From CAJQHT01 sp038123275 (GTDB lineage Bacteria > Pseudomonadota > Alphaproteobacteria > Rickettsiales > UBA1997): a stretch of DNA of 27,060 nucleotides. The translations under genes were made by a program, and so were the position numbers. The DNA lies in NCBI GenBank assembly GCA_038123275.1, contig JAYORG010000017.1, forward strand, positions 1 to 27,060. Direction: 5' to 3'. Below the pieces are notes generated by a model. It searched no databases, had not been told where the DNA came from, and saw nothing but the letters and a program-made list of their open reading frames with translations. This document shows, piece after piece, positions 7,928 through 15,363 of this stretch; the first letter of the stretch is position 1; each line of letters starts with the position of its first letter.

Positions 7928-9157
7928 ATGAAACATCTAAAAAAATTATGGGTTCAAGTCATTATCGGTTTAGTTTTGGGTATTGCCACCGGTATTATCT
8001 TTGAAGAAAGGGCAGAAGATCTGAAAATTCTTGGAAAAATATTCATAAAATTAATTAAAATGGTAATTGTACCATTGATATTTTTTGCTTTACTATCTGG
8101 TATTACTTCAATTGCTGAGGGGCAAGATTTCAAGTCTCTTGGAATTAAAGGCTTTGTTAGCTACATGTTTACAGCAATGTTTGCTGTAGTTATTGGCCTT
8201 ACAACTGGTGTTATTTTTAAACCAGGTGAGGGTGTTGATCTTTCAAATATTGGTTCAGATATAACGCCAACAGCAACAACGCCTCCAACTGCAACTGAAT
8301 TTTTATTAAATTTAATCCCATCAAATCCTATTGATGCAATGGCTAGTGGCAACTTTTTACAGTTGATTGTATTTACAATTTTTGTTGGTGTATCAATAAA
8401 TTTGATCAGTAGTGACGTTGTAAGACCAGCAAAGCAGCTTATTGATTCATCTGCTCAAATTATGTTCAAAATAATTGGTGGAATTGTTAAATTGGCACCT
8501 TTTGGTGTATTTGGCTTCATCGCTTCTGTTGTTGGAACTCAAGGTTTAGAAATTCTAGAATCTTTGGGTTGGTTAATTATTGCAGTAGTTGCAGCATGTA
8601 TATTCCAATATATTGTCTTTGGTTTAATGTTATTCTTTATTGGAAGAATAAATCCAATGCCATTTTATAAAAAGATGATATTTACTCAATCTTTGGCATT
8701 TGCTACGAGTAGTAGTAAAGCTACTTTATCAACAGCAATGGATCAGTTGCAAAATAGACTTGGTGTTTCTAAAACTAGTACCAATTTCTTATTACCACTA
8801 GGTGCTTGTATTAATATGGACGGTACCGCAATTTATCTTGGTATTGTTGCTGTATTCTTTGCTCAAGCTTTTGGAGTAACTTTAGAAACTCATGATTATT
8901 TCATGTTGGTTCTTACTTGTACTCTTGGTTCAATTGGTGCTGCTGGTATTCCAAGTGGTGCAATTATCTTTATGGGCATGGTTCTTACTTCTGTTGGGCT
9001 GCCTCTTGAAGGTATTGGTATAATACTTGGTGTTGATAGAATTCTCGATATGTTGAGAACTACTATCAATATTACTGGTGATTCTACCATTACTTTGATG
9101 GTTGATAGTACAGAGGGTACACTAGACGAAAAGCAATATTACGCAAAAGACGTTTAG
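7928..9157 (+). CDS. DAACS-family dicarboxylate/glutamate:cation symporter
   Basis: An inner-membrane secondary carrier that imports an acidic amino acid or C4-dicarboxylate with Na+ or H+. The 409-residue length fits GltP/GltPh. The serine-rich hairpin 1 motif is present as SSSKATL at 261-267. NMDGT is at 296-300, hairpin 2 is GIPSGAI, and the substrate segment DRILDMLRTTINITGD is at 370-385. Counting from GltPh, Asp370, Asp374, Arg377, Thr378 and Asn381 match its Asp390, Asp394, Arg397, Thr398 and Asn401. Retention of the Arg that binds the substrate side-chain carboxylate argues for glutamate, aspartate or dicarboxylates over neutral amino acids. The gene stands alone, with a leader before it and a strong terminator after it. 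Uptake of glutamate or dicarboxylates would suit an intracellular lifestyle, but that is inference. Confidence 0.93.
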   Translation: MKHLKKLWVQVIIGLVLGIATGIIFEERAEDLKILGKIFIKLIKMVIVPLIFFALLSGITSIAEGQDFKSLGIKGFVSYMFTAMFAVVIGLTTGVIFKPGEGVDLSNIGSDITPTATTPPTATEFLLNLIPSNPIDAMASGNFLQLIVFTIFVGVSINLISSDVVRPAKQLIDSSAQIMFKIIGGIVKLAPFGVFGFIASVVGTQGLEILESLGWLIIAVVAACIFQYIVFGLMLFFIGRINPMPFYKKMIFTQSLAFATSSSKATLSTAMDQLQNRLGVSKTSTNFLLPLGACINMDGTAIYLGIVAVFFAQAFGVTLETHDYFMLVLTCTLGSIGAAGIPSGAIIFMGMVLTSVGLPLEGIGIILGVDRILDMLRTTINITGDSTITLMVDSTEGTLDEKQYYAKDV

Positions 9158-9189
9158 TTTAAAAAAAATATAGAATTAAAAAATTAAAG

Positions 9190-9279
9190 GGCTTAGATTT
9201 ATTAGACTTCTTGCATAAGCTACAGACAGTTTTCTGTTCAGCTATGTAAGAAGTCTGTTGTAAATCTAAGCCTTTTTTT
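9190..9279 (+). terminator. Long stem-loop terminator between the symporter gene and lolA
   Basis: The left arm GGCTTAGATTTA (9190-9201) pairs perfectly with TAAATCTAAGCC (9261-9272). An inner arm AGACTTCTT (9204-9212) pairs with AAGAAGTCT (9248-9256). Shorter AGCT and ACAG/CTGT pairs close on a TTTT loop at 9230-9233. Seven T residues follow at 9273-9279. This is a convincing intrinsic terminator for the symporter transcript. At about 83 bases the hairpin is much longer than usual. It ends only 11 bases before the lolA start, so it may also act as an attenuator or be a small inverted-repeat insertion. Confidence 0.8.
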
Positions 9280-9290
9280 ATGAAAAAATT

Positions 9291-9902
9291 ATGTCACAAT
9301 TAGTTAAGGTATCTGTTATTTTATTTTTTCTTTTTAGCAGTCAGGCTATTGCCAATGAAGCTATATTAGAAAAAAATAAAGCAGATTTAGAAAAGATTGA
9401 AAATTATTTACAAAATATAAAATACCTTAGCTCAACCTTTATTCAAGAATCTTATGATGGTTCAACAATTTTAGGTAAATTTTATCTTTCTCGTCCAGGA
9501 AAAATGAGAATTGAATATCATCAACCATCAAATATTTTGGTTGTAGTAAATGGTGGCGTTTTATCTTATTTAGACATTGAGCTAGAGGAAACATCATATT
9601 TAAGAACTAACAGTACTCCAGCTTCCTTTTTAACTAGAAAAAACATTTCATTTGCAGCAAAAGACATAGAGGTTACATCTTTTACTAAGAAGGATAATAT
9701 GTTGGAGGTTTCACTAGTTAAAAAGAATAAAAAGGAAGCCGGTGAGTTTACTTTAGTTTTTGAAGATAATCCAATAAAATTTTTAAAGATGGAAGTTAAA
9801 GATGATCTAGAACAAATAACTACAATAACTTTAAAAGATCATAATTTTGAAGATAAGATAGATAGTAAGCTATTTGTTGTTAAAAATAATCAATTGCCCT
9901 AA
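9291..9902 (+). CDS. lolA: Outer-membrane lipoprotein carrier LolA
   Basis: LolA is the periplasmic shuttle that takes lipoproteins from the LolCDE transporter to the outer membrane. The 203-residue precursor has a signal peptide (about 1-22, ending SQAIA). The mature part shows the LolA pattern: a helix, then LSSTFIQESYDGSTILGKFYLSRPGKMRIEY, the core family signature, shown here split as the run STFIQ and the run RPGKMRIEY. A half-barrel of alternating beta strands follows. The length matches the family. An upstream ATG twelve bases earlier is out of frame and stops after seven codons, so the ATG at 9291 is chosen. It is followed after 3 bases by tolR, forming an envelope-assembly operon. 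The long hairpin just upstream leaves no obvious room for a dedicated promoter. Confidence 0.9.
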   Translation: MSQLVKVSVILFFLFSSQAIANEAILEKNKADLEKIENYLQNIKYLSSTFIQESYDGSTILGKFYLSRPGKMRIEYHQPSNILVVVNGGVLSYLDIELEETSYLRTNSTPASFLTRKNISFAAKDIEVTSFTKKDNMLEVSLVKKNKKEAGEFTLVFEDNPIKFLKMEVKDDLEQITTITLKDHNFEDKIDSKLFVVKNNQLP

Positions 9903-9905
9903 ATT

Positions 9906-10331
9906 ATGGCGTTAAAAATTAATCAAGGCAGGAGTAGAGGAAGAAAGAAAGCTCCAATAAGCGACATAAACATTACTCCTTTTGTTGATGTATTGTTGGT
10001 GTTACTTATTATTTTTATGGTAGCAGCACCAATGATGACAGGAAGTATTAATATTGATTTACCAAAAGGATCTTCAGGTGTAGTATCTCAGAAATCTCCA
10101 CCAGTTGCAGTAACAATTAAAAAAGATGGGTCAATTTATTTACAAGAAAATGCAGTAAAGTTAAAAATTTTACCAAAATCAATATTAAAAATTACCAATA
10201 ATGATATTGGCTCCAAAATTTTTGTTAGAGCTGATAAAGGAATTGACTATGGTAGAGTTATGGAAGTAGTGAAAATAATTAATTTAGCTGGCTACAGCAA
10301 GGTAGTATTGGTAACTGAGTTAGTTAATTAG
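9906..10331 (+). CDS. tolR: Tol-Pal system protein TolR (ExbD family)
   Basis: A 141-residue inner-membrane protein with a basic cytoplasmic N-terminus (RSRGRKKAPISDINITPF), one membrane helix at about 27-43 and a periplasmic domain. Asp28 at the start of the helix, in PFVDVLLVLL, is the protonatable residue by which TolR couples TolQR proton flow to TolA. The DINITPFVD motif is the ExbD/TolR hallmark. The adjacent gene is TolA-like, so TolR rather than ExbD is preferred. The gap to lolA is 3 bases and to tolA 30 bases. TolQ, which normally sits just before tolR, is not in the window. Confidence 0.9.
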   Translation: MALKINQGRSRGRKKAPISDINITPFVDVLLVLLIIFMVAAPMMTGSINIDLPKGSSGVVSQKSPPVAVTIKKDGSIYLQENAVKLKILPKSILKITNNDIGSKIFVRADKGIDYGRVMEVVKIINLAGYSKVVLVTELVN

Positions 10332-10361
10332 TTAACCTAAAAATAATTAAGTAAGAATTTA

Positions 10362-11075
10362 ATGATTCGTAATTTATTATATTCATTATCATTACATTTA
10401 TTGCTTATTCTTATTGTTTATCTTAACTTTAATTTTCAAGAATTTGTTGAAACCCCTTCAAATCAACCAATTACAGTTAGTTTTGTTGCCTTAAAAGAAG
10501 AAAATTTTCCTAAAATAAATGATTCCAAAGAAGTCGCAAAAATAGAAAAGAAAGAGGTTGAGCCAAAGCCAAAAAAGATAGTAAAAAAGTCAGAAAAGAA
10601 GCAAAAGAAGGAGAAAATTAAGGAAAAGTCTAAGAAGAAAAAAGTTTCTAAGAAAAAGACATCATCCAAAAAGTCTAAAAAGAAAGCTAAAAAAGAAAGC
10701 AAAAAACATTTTGTAAAGGCTAAAGAAGAAAATAAAAATGTTGAAAAAATCCAAACTATTAATCTTTCAGCCAGGGAGAGAATAAACGTCAGGTTCCAAA
10801 TTAAAAAATGTTATAAAAAAGCTATTCAAGAAAGTTCATCATCTAGCCCAATTCCAATTAAGGTAAATGTTAATCTAAAAACTAATGGTACTATTAGCAT
10901 ACCATCTTTAAAGATATTAAACAAGGAAGAGTTTAAAGGCTTTCCTGAAGATCTTAAAATTGCCCTAAAAAATGCCAAAAAGGCCTTAAAATTATGTTCT
11001 CCACTTAGAAATTTACCAAAAGATAAATATGAAATTTGGCAAGAAATAGAGCTAGTATTTGATGCTAATGAATAA
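10362..11075 (+). CDS. tolA: TolA-like envelope protein
   Basis: A 237-residue protein with the three-part TolA layout. A single N-terminal membrane helix (about 4-22) contains the Ser-xxx-His pattern (SLSLHLLLIL) used to contact TolQR. A highly basic Lys/Glu helical rod follows at about 55-130, then a small globular domain. In the C-terminal domain Cys150 and Cys212 could form the disulfide typical of TolA domain III, and EIWQEIELVFD forms the last strand. TolA bridges the inner membrane to TolB/Pal and helps outer-membrane constriction at division. The protein is short compared with E. coli TolA (421), with the rod reduced. It follows tolR in the same operon. A TonB assignment is possible, but the proline-rich spacer of TonB is missing and tolR is adjacent. 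Confidence 0.82.
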   Translation: MIRNLLYSLSLHLLLILIVYLNFNFQEFVETPSNQPITVSFVALKEENFPKINDSKEVAKIEKKEVEPKPKKIVKKSEKKQKKEKIKEKSKKKKVSKKKTSSKKSKKKAKKESKKHFVKAKEENKNVEKIQTINLSARERINVRFQIKKCYKKAIQESSSSSPIPIKVNVNLKTNGTISIPSLKILNKEEFKGFPEDLKIALKNAKKALKLCSPLRNLPKDKYEIWQEIELVFDANE

Positions 11076-11155
11076 CTAACCTTATACTAAGATTCACCTA
11101 TAATATAACACATGAACTTTGGCATTAAGAACATTTGCACTTATTTGGCACTTTT

Positions 11156-12547
11156 TTATAAAATTGATTCATCAAACTTTACGGTGTGATATCTTTGTAT
11201 TTTAATATTATTACTCCAATAATTTTCTGTGAGGCCAGATTTTACTTTAAGTTGATCTAAGAAATCTTTTTTATTTGGTAAAGATTCCCAGACAGAAGGT
11301 AAGAATGTACCTTGCTTTTTACCATCAATTAAAATTAAACCATCAATATTAGGTTGAATTTTTTTCAATAAATCTTCTTCGCCATTAAATTTAAGAGGTT
11401 GTGGTGTAGTTAATATTGAAATTGATATTTCTAAATTTTCTAACTCTTCTTTAGTAAGCTTAGGAAATCTTGGGTCACAAAATGCTGCGCTGTAAGCATT
11501 AAAGGCCACATCTTGTAAAATATCTCTATGGGCTACTAAAGATCCAATACATCCTCTTAACTTGCCTTTAATTTCAAGTGTAACAAAAGTTGCAACTGGA
11601 GTTTCTTTGTCAAAATTTAACAGAGATTCTAAATATTCAGGTGTTTCATAATTATTATCAACACCATATTCAATTGTGCCACGAGCAATGTTTAATAATT
11701 CTTGCTTGTGAGCTTTAGATATAAAATCACCCAGATCCTTTTTATCACCACAATAAAATGAAGCATAACCCACAACCCTATCTTTATTTGCTTTTGCGTT
11801 ATTAACTTTAATATCTCCAGAATTACAAAAATCTACCATTTTAACTTGTAATTTTTTCTTCCTAGCTACATTTAATAGACCTGATACTGGTAGTGAGCCA
11901 CACATTTTTTGTGAATGTAGCTGTTCTAAATCTAAGCTTTCAACTTGGCTACAGGTTTCTCTGTCCATTTGGTAAGCTTCTTCATAGGTATGATAATGGC
12001 TTAAATCTGTACTAATAACAATTAAAGTATCATCATTTCCCCATAATTTTTCAATTACTTGTCCAACTTCATCAGGATTTGAATGGCCAACTACAATAGG
12101 TGTTAAAAGAAATTTATCGCCAAATATTTTTTGTAAAAAAGGTAAGTGAACTTCCAAGCTATGTTCTCTTACATGCGCCACGTCAGAAACAGAAATTTGA
12201 GGTAGTTTTTGAATTAATCTAATAGCTTCTTGATCAATTGTTACTTTGCCAATAGGTGTTTCAAAAAAATCACTTTGGGGAATCGCTAAGCCATCAAACG
12301 ACACATGATGTGAAGGGCCAAGCAATACTATTTTTTTAATTTTATTTTTTAATGACCTTAGTGGTTCATATGCAGATGCAGCAACTTTTCCAGAGTAGAT
12401 ATATCCTGCATGAGGGGCAATAATAGCTTTTGGGTTGGAGTCTAAAGAAATGGCATTTTTAAGCAAAACATCAACCATTTGATCCAGCTGCTTTTTATCA
12501 TTTGGATAAAATGTTCCTGCCACGGCTGCTTTTCTTATTCTGGACAT
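11156..12547 (-). CDS. amrB-amrA: Fused AmmeMemoRadiSam proteins B (Memo) and A (AMMECR1)
   Basis: A 463-residue fusion. Residues 1-265 are a Memo-type domain related to class III extradiol dioxygenases, with PHAGYIYSG (His46), GPSHH (His80/81), EHSLEVHLPFLQ and STDLSHYH. Recalling human MEMO1, whose metal site uses His49, His81 and Cys244, the residues His46, His80/81 and Cys241 fit with a shift of about three. Residues 270-463 are an AMMECR1 domain with the signature LRGCIG at 330-335, a DPRFP segment and EISILT. In many prokaryotes these domains and a radical SAM protein form the AmmeMemoRadiSam system, whose reaction I cannot name. The radical SAM partner starts 77 bases away on the opposite strand. 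The domain calls are confident; the biological role is unknown. Confidence 0.93.
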   Translation of the reverse strand: MSRIRKAAVAGTFYPNDKKQLDQMVDVLLKNAISLDSNPKAIIAPHAGYIYSGKVAASAYEPLRSLKNKIKKIVLLGPSHHVSFDGLAIPQSDFFETPIGKVTIDQEAIRLIQKLPQISVSDVAHVREHSLEVHLPFLQKIFGDKFLLTPIVVGHSNPDEVGQVIEKLWGNDDTLIVISTDLSHYHTYEEAYQMDRETCSQVESLDLEQLHSQKMCGSLPVSGLLNVARKKKLQVKMVDFCNSGDIKVNNAKANKDRVVGYASFYCGDKKDLGDFISKAHKQELLNIARGTIEYGVDNNYETPEYLESLLNFDKETPVATFVTLEIKGKLRGCIGSLVAHRDILQDVAFNAYSAAFCDPRFPKLTKEELENLEISISILTTPQPLKFNGEEDLLKKIQPNIDGLILIDGKKQGTFLPSVWESLPNKKDFLDQLKVKSGLTENYWSNNIKIQRYHTVKFDESIL

Positions 12548-12562
12548 ATTATGTTATTAAAT

Positions 12563-12591
12563 TTGTAATATACCATAAATTGTACTATAAT
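12563..12591 (+). promoter_or_regulatory. Promoter of the radical SAM gene
   Basis: A perfect TATAAT at 12586-12591 is preceded, with the ideal 17-base spacer, by TTGTAA at 12563-12568 (4 of 6 matches to TTGACA). Transcription would start near 12598, about 27 bases before the ATG. The same 77-base gap must hold the promoter of the divergent Memo-AMMECR1 gene. TATATT on the minus strand (12572-12567) is a candidate -10 for it, so the two genes could be regulated together. Confidence 0.6.
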
Positions 12592-12624
12592 TTACAGGTA
12601 ATAGCAATGTAAATATATTAACAT

Positions 12625-13710
12625 ATGTCTGATGCAAAAATAACCAGTACATTTCCTACAAAATATTGGCACAAATTAAACGATGGCAGAGTGCAATGTG
12701 ATGTTTGCCCCAGGGCTTGTAAATTGCATGAAGGGCAAAGAGGTTTATGTTTTGTTAGGGGTAGGGTAGATGATGAGGTAATTTTAGCTAGTTACGGTAG
12801 ATCAACTTGCTATTGTATAGATCCAATTGAAAAGAAGCCTTTAAATCATTTTCTACCTGGAACCCCAATTCTTTCTTTTGGAACGGCAGGGTGCAATTTA
12901 ACCTGTAAATTTTGTCAAAATTGGGATATTTCTAAATCTAGGGAAGTGGATATTTTATCTAAAACAGCAACACCCGAAATGATCGCTCAGGCAGCTTTAG
13001 ATACAGGGTGCAATTCTGTGGCTTTTACTTACAATGACCCAGTAGTATTTATGGAATATGCTATTGATACAGCTAAAGCTTGTCATAAAGTTGGCATAAA
13101 GGCTGTAGCAGTTACAGCTGGTTACATATGTGAAGAGCCCAGAAAAGAATTCTTTAAATATATGGATGCTACCAATGTAGACCTTAAGGGTTTTACTGAA
13201 AGTTTCTATCAAAAATTATGCAGCGCATCCCTAAAGGATACTCTAGATACATTAATTTATCTTAAAAATGAAACTGATGTTTGGCTTGAAATAACCACTT
13301 TATTAATTCCTGGCGAGAATGACTCACCACAAGAAATAGAGGAAATGACAAAATGGATTGACCATAATTTAGGTGCTAATATTCCTTTGCATTTTTCAGC
13401 ATTTCACCCTGATTACAAAATGATGGATAAAGAGCATACACCTCTAGATATTTTAACTAGGTCACGAGATATTGCTATTAAAAATGGCCTAAATTATGTT
13501 TACACCGGCAATGTTTTACATCCTCAAACTAGCGCAACTTACTGCACAAAATGCAAAAATAAAATAATTGGTCGAGATTATTACAAGGTTAGTGATTGGA
13601 ATTTGGATGATAAATTTAAATGTAAAAATTGTCATACTCAATGCCATGGAGTTTTTGATTTAAAACCAGGAGATTGGGGAAATAAGAGAAGTTCTTATGA
13701 GTTTAGATAA
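12625..13710 (+). CDS. amrS: AmmeMemoRadiSam system radical SAM enzyme
   Basis: A 361-residue radical SAM protein of the pyruvate formate-lyase-activating-enzyme-like group. The [4Fe-4S]/SAM motif is C90-NLT-C94-KF-C97. Four further cysteines at 25, 28, 32 and 42 (CDVCPRAC, then GLC) precede it, and a C-terminal CTKC plus CKNC pair looks like a zinc or iron ribbon. Both are typical of the AmmeMemoRadiSam radical SAM subfamily. The family substrate is not established to my knowledge. It is encoded back-to-back with the Memo-AMMECR1 fusion, so all three domains of the system are present. A strong -10 box lies just upstream. It ends 31 bases before the convergent mlaF stop. Confidence 0.93.
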   Translation: MSDAKITSTFPTKYWHKLNDGRVQCDVCPRACKLHEGQRGLCFVRGRVDDEVILASYGRSTCYCIDPIEKKPLNHFLPGTPILSFGTAGCNLTCKFCQNWDISKSREVDILSKTATPEMIAQAALDTGCNSVAFTYNDPVVFMEYAIDTAKACHKVGIKAVAVTAGYICEEPRKEFFKYMDATNVDLKGFTESFYQKLCSASLKDTLDTLIYLKNETDVWLEITTLLIPGENDSPQEIEEMTKWIDHNLGANIPLHFSAFHPDYKMMDKEHTPLDILTRSRDIAIKNGLNYVYTGNVLHPQTSATYCTKCKNKIIGRDYYKVSDWNLDDKFKCKNCHTQCHGVFDLKPGDWGNKRSSYEFR

Positions 13711-13720
13711 ATTTAATTTT

Positions 13721-13742
13721 AACCTAAAGCTTTTTTTAGGTT
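13721..13742. terminator. Small hairpin between convergent genes
   Basis: AACCTAAA (13721-13728) and TTTAGGTT (13735-13742) form an 8-bp stem with a T-rich loop between the convergent radical SAM and mlaF stop codons. It touches the mlaF TAA. No U-tract follows the stem on either strand, so termination strength is doubtful. It may act as a weak bidirectional terminator. Confidence 0.35.
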
Positions 13743-14518
13743 TAATGACTAGCAGATTTTAAAAAATCAATAGGACCACTACTACTGCCGCTAACAAATT
13801 GCTTAACATGTTCATTTTTACAATTATCAATATCTTTTGCTTTACCAAGCCATATAATTTCACCCTCATAAAGCATAGCAATTTTATCAGCAATTCTTCT
13901 AGCAGAATGCATGTCATGAGTAATAGTAACTGTTGTAGCCCCTAATTCTTTAGAGGTTTTAATTATTAAGTCATTAATAACATCAGCCATAATAGGATCT
14001 AAACCTGTCGTTGGTTCATCAAAAAATATTATTTCAGGATTAATAGCAACAGCACGTGCTAAGGCTGCTCTTTTTTGCATTCCTCCTGACAATTCACTAG
14101 GGTATAAATCAGCAGTATTTTTTGGTAGGCCAACCATTGCCAGCTTTTCTATGGCAATTTTTTTAGCTTTTTTACGGCCAATTTTTTCTCCTTGAATTAG
14201 CCTAAAAGCAACATTCTCCCAAATCTTTAATGAATCAAATAAAGCTCCACCTTGAAATAAAAAGCCAATTTTAGCCATTAATTGATTTTTTTGCTTTTCA
14301 CTAATTTTAGATAATTTAATGTCATCAATTGTTATTTCTCCATGCTGTATGTCTAATAGTGTAGTCATGGTTTTAATACATACGGATTTTCCACTTCCAG
14401 ATCCTCCTAATATTACCAAAGATTCTCCTTTCTTAACTTCAAAACTAACATTTTTTAAAACCTTTTTAGTGCCAAAGCTTCTTGCTAATTTTTCAACTTT
14501 AATTTTTGCTTTAGACAT
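13742..14518 (-). CDS. mlaF: Phospholipid-transport ABC ATPase MlaF
   Basis: The cytoplasmic ATPase of an Mla-type ABC system that moves phospholipids between the inner membrane and the periplasmic carrier. The 258-residue protein has Walker A GGSGSGKS at 38-45. FLFQGGALFDSLKIWENVAF is the MlaF-type Q-loop region (two runs: FLFQGGALFD and SLKIWENVAF). The signature LSGGM precedes QKRAALARA, Walker B ends FFDEPTTGLDP, and the switch His is in THDMHSA. These favour MlaF/Ttg2A over other importers. The start ATG overlaps the last base of the dsbA stop (TAATG), so the genes are translationally coupled. The permease MlaE and substrate-binding MlaD are not adjacent, which is common in scattered rickettsial-type genomes. 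Confidence 0.9.
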   Translation of the reverse strand: MSKAKIKVEKLARSFGTKKVLKNVSFEVKKGESLVILGGSGSGKSVCIKTMTTLLDIQHGEITIDDIKLSKISEKQKNQLMAKIGFLFQGGALFDSLKIWENVAFRLIQGEKIGRKKAKKIAIEKLAMVGLPKNTADLYPSELSGGMQKRAALARAVAINPEIIFFDEPTTGLDPIMADVINDLIIKTSKELGATTVTITHDMHSARRIADKIAMLYEGEIIWLGKAKDIDNCKNEHVKQFVSGSSSGPIDFLKSASH

Positions 14519-15279
14519 TACTGTACTTTGTTTAATTCTTCATCAATAACTTTTTTAAACTCATTAAAATTATGATATCCACCAATTACTCTACCATTCA
14601 TAACAAATGTTGGAGTTGAGCTAATTTTTAGCTCTTTTGATGCCTGTAATCTATCTTGTAAAATTTCATCAGTTAATGCTTTATCATTAACGCAACTATC
14701 AAATTGTTTAGAGGTCATGCCATCTAATTTGGCTAAAGAACGTAATTTTTCAAAAGGATTACCAGTAAATGCCCAAGAATCTTGAGTTTTAAATAAAGCC
14801 TTTATGAGTTTGTAATATTTATTAGAATTATTATTATTATTTCGAGCATGACATAAAGATATCATAGAGGCAAGCATGGCGCTTTGATTTAACGGGAAAT
14901 CACGATAAATAAACTTTGCTTTACCTTTTTTAATATATTCTTTGTCAATTTTATCAAATACATCATTATAAAAATTAGCACAATGCGGGCAGGAAAGAGA
15001 TGCATATTCAATTATTGTTATAGGTGCATTTTCATCACCTAAAACAATGTCCTTTTTTGTCTGAAAGTTTAGTACAATGTTATCTTTAAGTACTATTTTT
15101 TGTGCTTGCTGTGCTAATTTTGCATTTTTATTCTTTTTTTGAACGTTAGAATAAATTCCAGCTCCAATAATTATTGTTACAATTAGTATTGTAGAAGCTA
15201 CAATAAGATTTCTTTTATTTTTAAGAAGTTTAATTACAACATTATTTTGATTATTCTTCTTGTTATTTTTCTTCTTCAT
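14518..15279 (-). CDS. Membrane-anchored DsbA-like thiol oxidoreductase
   Basis: A 253-residue protein with a very basic, Asn/Lys-rich N-terminus, one membrane helix at about 25-44 and a periplasmic thioredoxin-fold domain of the DsbA/Com1 kind. The active site is C97-PH-C100, preceded by IIEYASLS. The cis-proline loop is SSTPTFVMNGRVIGG near the C-terminus. CPHC is the DsbA-type pair, so disulfide formation in exported proteins is the likely role. The helix has no obvious signal-peptidase site, so it probably stays membrane-bound, as in several alphaproteobacteria. It lies immediately before mlaF in one transcription unit. The functional link between disulfide chemistry and lipid transport is not obvious. 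Confidence 0.87.
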   Translation of the reverse strand: MKKKNNKKNNQNNVVIKLLKNKRNLIVASTILIVTIIIGAGIYSNVQKKNKNAKLAQQAQKIVLKDNIVLNFQTKKDIVLGDENAPITIIEYASLSCPHCANFYNDVFDKIDKEYIKKGKAKFIYRDFPLNQSAMLASMISLCHARNNNNNSNKYYKLIKALFKTQDSWAFTGNPFEKLRSLAKLDGMTSKQFDSCVNDKALTDEILQDRLQASKELKISSTPTFVMNGRVIGGYHNFNEFKKVIDEELNKVQ

Positions 15280-15301
15280 AGGTTAAATTTATTTTTAAAT
15301 A

Positions 15302-15320
15302 TTACTAACTTCACTAGTAA
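15302..15320. promoter_or_regulatory. Dyad in the dsbA / glycosyltransferase divergent region
   Basis: TTACTA (15302-15307) and TAGTAA (15315-15320) form a perfect six-base dyad around a 7-base centre. It lies in the middle of the 84 bases separating two divergent genes. Its position and spacing would suit a repressor half-site pair, but no matching dyad was noticed elsewhere, and AT-rich DNA produces such dyads by chance. Confidence 0.2.
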
Positions 15321-15363
15321 GATAAATAATGTTAGATTAAATTCAAGTTAAGTTACTAAAATT

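Noticed and set aside
7947..7965. GGTTCAAGTC-like string suggesting a tRNA T-loop
   Set aside because: It lies inside the DAACS coding sequence and no cloverleaf can be built around it.
10463..10702. Minus-strand open frame rich in Phe and Leu
   Set aside because: It is the antisense shadow of the Lys-rich rod of TolA, where AAA/AAG codons read as Phe/Leu on the other strand.
11112..11189. Plus-strand mini-gene of 25 codons after tolA
   Set aside because: It overlaps the 3' end of the convergent Memo-AMMECR1 gene and has no protein features; the nearby TATAAT is probably chance in AT-rich DNA.
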